From assembly GCA_009784085.1 (NCBI GenBank), contig WRCJ01000030.1:1-16451 (forward strand): a DNA stretch of 16,451 bases, written 5' to 3'. This document shows positions 13,581 to 16,451 of this stretch, in pieces. A program made the position numbers and the translations under genes. Numbering within the stretch: the stretch's first letter is position 1; the number at the start of each line of letters is the position of its first letter. The notes under the pieces are model-generated. The model made no database searches. It had not been told where the DNA came from and saw only the letters and a list, made by a program, of their open reading frames with translations. Source of the stretch: Oscillospiraceae bacterium. GTDB taxonomy: Bacteria > Bacillota > Clostridia > Oscillospirales > UBA929.

Positions 13581-13604
13581 AGGGCGCCTTTTATAACAAA
13601 GAGG
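13568..13604. repeat. Perfect 14-bp inverted repeat that competes with the terminator
   Basis: CCTCTTTGTTATAA (13568-13581) pairs with TTATAACAAAGAGG (13591-13604) across GGGCGCCTT. Its left arm includes the CCTCTT that also closes the terminator stem, so the two hairpins cannot form together. It ends 28 nt before rsmI. Confidence 0.9.
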
Positions 13605-13632
13605 CGTCCATGGGAAGGGGAACCGCATTGCC

Positions 13633-13677
13633 GTGCCTGCGTTGTATTCCGTGCCTACGTTGTATATCGTGCCGACG
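13633..13677. repeat. 18-bp tandem repeat carrying the rsmI start codon
   Basis: GTGCCTGCGTTGTATTCC (13633) is repeated as GTGCCTACGTTGTATATC (13651) and begins again as GTGCCGACG (13669). Each copy supplies a GTG in frame, so rsmI has three possible start codons made by the repeat. Confidence 0.92.
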
Positions 13678-14529
13678 CCAATAGGAAACCTGGGCGATCT
13701 GAGCGACAGGGCCAAACAGACCCTGCGCGAAGTTGGGTTTATTGCGGCGGAGGATACCCGCGTATCGGTGAAACTTTTGAACCATCTGGGGATAAAGAAA
13801 CCCTTGGTGAGCTATTACGAACACAACAAGCGCGAATCCGGCCAAAATATAACTATACGTATAATGTCCGGGGAATCCTGTGCGCTGGTCACGGACGCCG
13901 GCACGCCAGGCATTAGCGACCCCGGCGCGGATCTGGTGGCCATGTGCGAAACGCTGGGTATCCCCGTCGTCGCCCTGCCCGGCCCCTGTGCCGCCGTGAC
14001 CGCGCTATCGGTATCTGGCGTGCCCGGCGGCCGCTTTTGTTTTGAGGGCTATTTGTCCATGAACAAAAAGAATCGCCGAACCCATCTGGACGCTTTGCGG
14101 CGGGAGCCGCGCGTCATGGTCTTCTACGAGGCGCCGCACAAACTCCCGGCCACGCTGTCGGATCTATTGTCCGCGTTGGGCGATCGGCGGGTGGTCATCT
14201 GCCGGGAGATGACCAAATTGCACGAGGAGATTCTACGCACCACGCTATCGGAAGCGTCGGCGCATTTTTCGCGGAACACGCCCCGGGGGGAGTTCGTGCT
14301 TGTGGTGGCCGGCGCCGACCCCGACGCCACCCCCGACCCCGACCCCGATCAATCGGATGGCAACGCCTTCGAGGAGGCGGTGTCGCAGGCGTCCGCGTTC
14401 ATCGCGCAAGGGGACACCGTGCGCGACGCGGTGCGCAAAGCCGCCCAGTGTACGGGCGCGCGGCGCGTCGATGTATACGCGGCCATAACGAAAATGATCA
14501 ACGCAGAGACATATAACGCAGAGACATAA
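13633..14529 (+). CDS. rsmI: 16S rRNA (cytidine1402-2'-O)-methyltransferase
   Basis: RsmI methylates the ribose of C1402 in 16S rRNA with S-adenosylmethionine, in the ribosomal decoding centre. The N-terminal TPIGNLGDLSDRAKQTL and AAEDTR, then ALVTDAGTPGISDPG (SAM-binding region) and ALPGPCAAVTALSVSG are family signatures, and YEAPHKL and REMTKLHEE follow in the second lobe. From GTG 13633 it has 298 residues. The GTG has AAGGGG twelve bases upstream, a long spacing. An in-frame GTG at 13651 would give the usual RsmI N-terminus (PTLYIVPTPIGN) and the upstream part is a duplicated 18-bp unit, so the start is uncertain. A Asp/Pro run (DATPDPDPDQSD) links the catalytic part to the C-terminal helical domain. 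The last nine residues, NAETYNAET, come from a tandem duplication. yifB follows after 69 bp. Confidence 0.95.
   Translation: MPALYSVPTLYIVPTPIGNLGDLSDRAKQTLREVGFIAAEDTRVSVKLLNHLGIKKPLVSYYEHNKRESGQNITIRIMSGESCALVTDAGTPGISDPGADLVAMCETLGIPVVALPGPCAAVTALSVSGVPGGRFCFEGYLSMNKKNRRTHLDALRREPRVMVFYEAPHKLPATLSDLLSALGDRRVVICREMTKLHEEILRTTLSEASAHFSRNTPRGEFVLVVAGADPDATPDPDPDQSDGNAFEEAVSQASAFIAQGDTVRDAVRKAAQCTGARRVDVYAAITKMINAETYNAET
14500..14528. repeat. 15-bp tandem duplication over the rsmI stop codon
   Basis: AACGCAGAGACATAT (14500-14514) is followed by AACGCAGAGACATA (14515-14528). The second copy supplies the stop codon TAA (14527-14529) and adds the residues NAET to the protein. The words CATAACGAAA also occur just before (14484) and after (14525). 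Confidence 0.95.
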
Positions 14530-14562
14530 CGAAATGACATATTACACTTTTTCCACTTTATG

Positions 14563-14574
14563 CGCCGATCGGCG
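14563..14574. promoter_or_regulatory. Perfect 12-bp palindrome upstream of yifB
   Basis: CGCCGATCGGCG is an exact palindrome 11 bp before the yifB ribosome binding site, in the gap after rsmI. It could be a small operator or just chance in GC-rich DNA; no promoter elements were seen beside it. Confidence 0.3.
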
Positions 14575-14598
14575 ATGCCGCAACGGGAGGTTGACAGC

Positions 14599-16116
14599 AT
14601 GGTATCCAAGGTGCGCAGCATGGGGCTGTTGGGCGTGTCCGGCTACGAAGTGTCCGTGGAATGCTTCCTATCCGGGGGGCTACCCGCCTTCGATGTGGTG
14701 GGGCTGCCCGACGCCGCCGTACGGGAAGCGCGGGAACGGGTACGCGCCGCCGCCAAAACAGGTGGTTTTCAGTTTCCCATGCGGCGCATCACCGTGAACT
14801 TAGCGCCGGCCGATACCCGCAAAGAAGGCGCCCTGTACGATCTCCCCATCTTGCTGGGGCTCCTGAATGCCCATGGGGACATCCCCGCCCCGCCCACGGA
14901 TTCGGTTTTTTTAGGGGAGCTCTCCCTGGAGGGCGTCCTGCGCCCGGTGTACGGCGCGCTGCCCATGACCTTGGGCGCGGCGCGGTTGGGTGTCAAGCGC
15001 ATATACTTGCCCAAAGGGAACGCCAAGGAAGCGTCTCTCGCGGACGGCATCGAAATCTACCCTGCCTCCCATTACCGGGAGATTCTGGACCATTTGTCAG
15101 GCAAAGCGAAGTTGCAGCCGGCCACGCCATGGCAGCCTCCCACCGCCGGCGCCGGCATGGCGCCGGATTTTTCCGAGGTGCGCGGGCAGGAAAGCGTCAA
15201 GCGGGCCTTGGAAATCGCCGCGGCCGGCGGACACAACATCCTCATGTCCGGGCCGCCGGGCGCCGGCAAGTCCATGCTCGCCCGCCGGATACCGGGCATC
15301 CTGCCTGCCATGACCAGGGAGGAAATGTTGCAGTGCATCGAGATACATTCTGTCGCATGTCTATTGGGAGACAATCGATTGCCGTTTTTCACAAGGCCAT
15401 TCCGCGCCCCGCACCACACCATATCGCCAGTCGGCCTGTCCGGCGGGGGCGCCATGCCCAGGCCGGGCGAAATATCGTTGGCGCACAATGGCGTGCTCTT
15501 TTTGGACGAACTACCCGAGTACGACCGCACCGCCTTGGAGGCTCTCCGGCAACCCATGGAGGACGGGGCGGTCACCATCGCCAGGGTGGCGGGGACGCTC
15601 ACCTACCCGGCCATGTTTATGCTGGTATGCGCCATGAACCCCTGCCGATGCGGCTGGTACGGGCATCCCTCCCGCCACTGCCGCTGTGACGCCAGGTCGT
15701 TGGCCTCGTACAGGAGCCGCGTATCCGGGCCCCTGCTCGACCGCATTGACATACAAGTGGATATCCCTTCGGTGGATTTTGAGTCGCTTTCCGGCAAATA
15801 CCCCGCCGAACCATCCTCCGCCGTGCAGGCGAGGGTGGAAGCCGCACGGGACAGGCAGCGCCGCAGGTTCGGCGACAACACCCTGTGCAACGCAAGGCTG
15901 TCGCCCGCGCAAATGGACGCCTGCTGCGAGCTGGACGCACGAGCCAAACGCTTATTGAAGGAAGCTTTCGAGCGGCTGGAGCTGACCGCCCGCGCTTATG
16001 GGCGCGTACTGCGCGTAGCCAGGAGCATTGCGGATCTGGAAGGCGCAGAACATATAGAGGCCGCGCACATTGCGGAAGCGGTGCAATACCGGTCTCTGGA
16101 CAGGAAGATCCCATGA
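14599..16116 (+). CDS. YifB/ComM-family Mg-chelatase-like AAA+ ATPase
   Basis: This 505-residue protein is of the YifB/ComM family. It begins with a Lon-like ribosomal-S5-fold domain (about 1-160, VECFLSGGLPAFDVVGLPDA). Next is the AAA+ domain with Walker A GPPGAGKS (218-225), RPFRAPHHTISPVGLSGGG (266-284), Walker B VLFLDE (299-304) and the cysteine motif CRCGWYGHPSRHCRC (349-363). A C-terminal Mg_chelatase domain follows. ComM acts as a branch-migration helicase during natural transformation in Gram-negatives; the role in Clostridia is less clear. The ATG at 14599 has GGGAGG eight bases upstream; the frame's earlier ATG at 14560 is not supported. It overlaps the next gene by 4 nt. Confidence 0.95.
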   Translation: MVSKVRSMGLLGVSGYEVSVECFLSGGLPAFDVVGLPDAAVREARERVRAAAKTGGFQFPMRRITVNLAPADTRKEGALYDLPILLGLLNAHGDIPAPPTDSVFLGELSLEGVLRPVYGALPMTLGAARLGVKRIYLPKGNAKEASLADGIEIYPASHYREILDHLSGKAKLQPATPWQPPTAGAGMAPDFSEVRGQESVKRALEIAAAGGHNILMSGPPGAGKSMLARRIPGILPAMTREEMLQCIEIHSVACLLGDNRLPFFTRPFRAPHHTISPVGLSGGGAMPRPGEISLAHNGVLFLDELPEYDRTALEALRQPMEDGAVTIARVAGTLTYPAMFMLVCAMNPCRCGWYGHPSRHCRCDARSLASYRSRVSGPLLDRIDIQVDIPSVDFESLSGKYPAEPSSAVQARVEAARDRQRRRFGDNTLCNARLSPAQMDACCELDARAKRLLKEAFERLELTARAYGRVLRVARSIADLEGAEHIEAAHIAEAVQYRSLDRKIP

Positions 16117-16451
16117 CACGTATCACCATCATCCGACATGCCGAGGCGGAGGGGAATTATTACCGCCGCGCCCACGGCCACTACGACAGCCTGCTGACGC
16201 CCAATGGCATCGCGCAGACCGAGGCGTTGCGCGAGAGGATGAAGGACGTCCTGTTCGACGCCGTGTACTCCAGCGACCTGTATCGCACGAAACGCACGGC
16301 CTCGGTTTTGCGCGGCTGGGACGGTAGCCCCACTCACTTGCTGCCCTCGTTGCGGGAGCTATGCCTTGGCAGCTGGGAGGATGTCCCTTGGGGCGAGCTG
16401 GCCGAATCTGACGCATCGGCCCTTTCGATCTTCATGCACCAACCCGGGCAG
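16113..16451 (+). CDS. Histidine phosphatase family protein (phosphoglycerate-mutase-like), partial
   Basis: The first 113 residues of a histidine phosphatase are visible; the gene continues past the window. The catalytic motif RHAE (8-11) replaces the common RHGE, with H9 as the phospho-accepting histidine. YSSDLYRTKRTA (67-78) contains the second arginine site, and LRELCLGSWED (97-107) has the conserved glutamate. Members include GpmB-like phosphatases and alpha-ribazole phosphatase (CobC), which cannot be told apart here. The start overlaps the yifB stop by 4 nt (ATGA), and AGGAAG is just upstream, so it is probably co-translated with yifB. Confidence 0.88.
   Translation, partial: MTRITIIRHAEAEGNYYRRAHGHYDSLLTPNGIAQTEALRERMKDVLFDAVYSSDLYRTKRTASVLRGWDGSPTHLLPSLRELCLGSWEDVPWGELAESDASALSIFMHQPGQ

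Overview
The window looks like chromosomal DNA from a high-GC, probably anaerobic member of the Bacillota/Clostridia, most likely an uncultured gut-type lineage. This is inferred from an FtsK/SpoIIIE translocase, a PadR-HAAS-DUF4097 operon, a PPi-type phosphofructokinase, a clostridial-type 2[4Fe-4S] ferredoxin, strong AGGAGG-type ribosome binding sites and short hairpin-forming intergenic repeats. No rRNA, tRNA or CRISPR array was seen.

Layout. (1) 1-1354, plus strand: the right end of an IS200/IS605-type (TnpB) element with the 3' end of its guide RNA, then an HTH gene overlapping a DUF1016/YhcG-type PDDEXK nuclease gene; this block is visibly more AT-rich than the rest and looks acquired. 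(2) 7170-1425, minus strand: MATE exporter, uppP, ftsK and nth, probably co-transcribed. (3) 7573-9764, plus strand: padR, a HAAS/DUF1700-like membrane protein and a DUF4097 protein, with 11-nt overlaps. (4) 12892-9754, minus strand: PPi-dependent phosphofructokinase, SGNH hydrolase, minimal zinc metallopeptidase and CYTH protein. (5) 13352-16451, plus strand: a 56-residue ferredoxin, then rsmI, yifB/comM and a histidine phosphatase that runs off the window.

How the genes may work together. MATE and the PadR operon diverge from a shared 400-bp promoter region; with uppP (lipid-carrier recycling, the bacitracin target pathway) and the membrane HAAS/DUF4097 pair this suggests a cell-envelope stress neighbourhood (inference). 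The other genes are housekeeping: chromosome segregation, base excision repair, glycolysis, rRNA methylation and DNA processing.

The most unusual property is not a gene. Short tandem repeats occur again and again, mostly at gene edges: at the 5' ends of nth, ftsK, MATE, padR and rsmI, at the 3' ends of MATE, CYTH and rsmI, and in two divergent intergenic regions. Several change the predicted N- or C-terminus of the protein. Other notable signals are the TnpB guide-RNA end, a perfect 14-bp-arm palindrome inside the DUF1016 gene, a 93-bp composite hairpin repeat in three copies, mutually exclusive hairpins between the ferredoxin gene and rsmI, and a shared 12-nt -35 region in two promoters.
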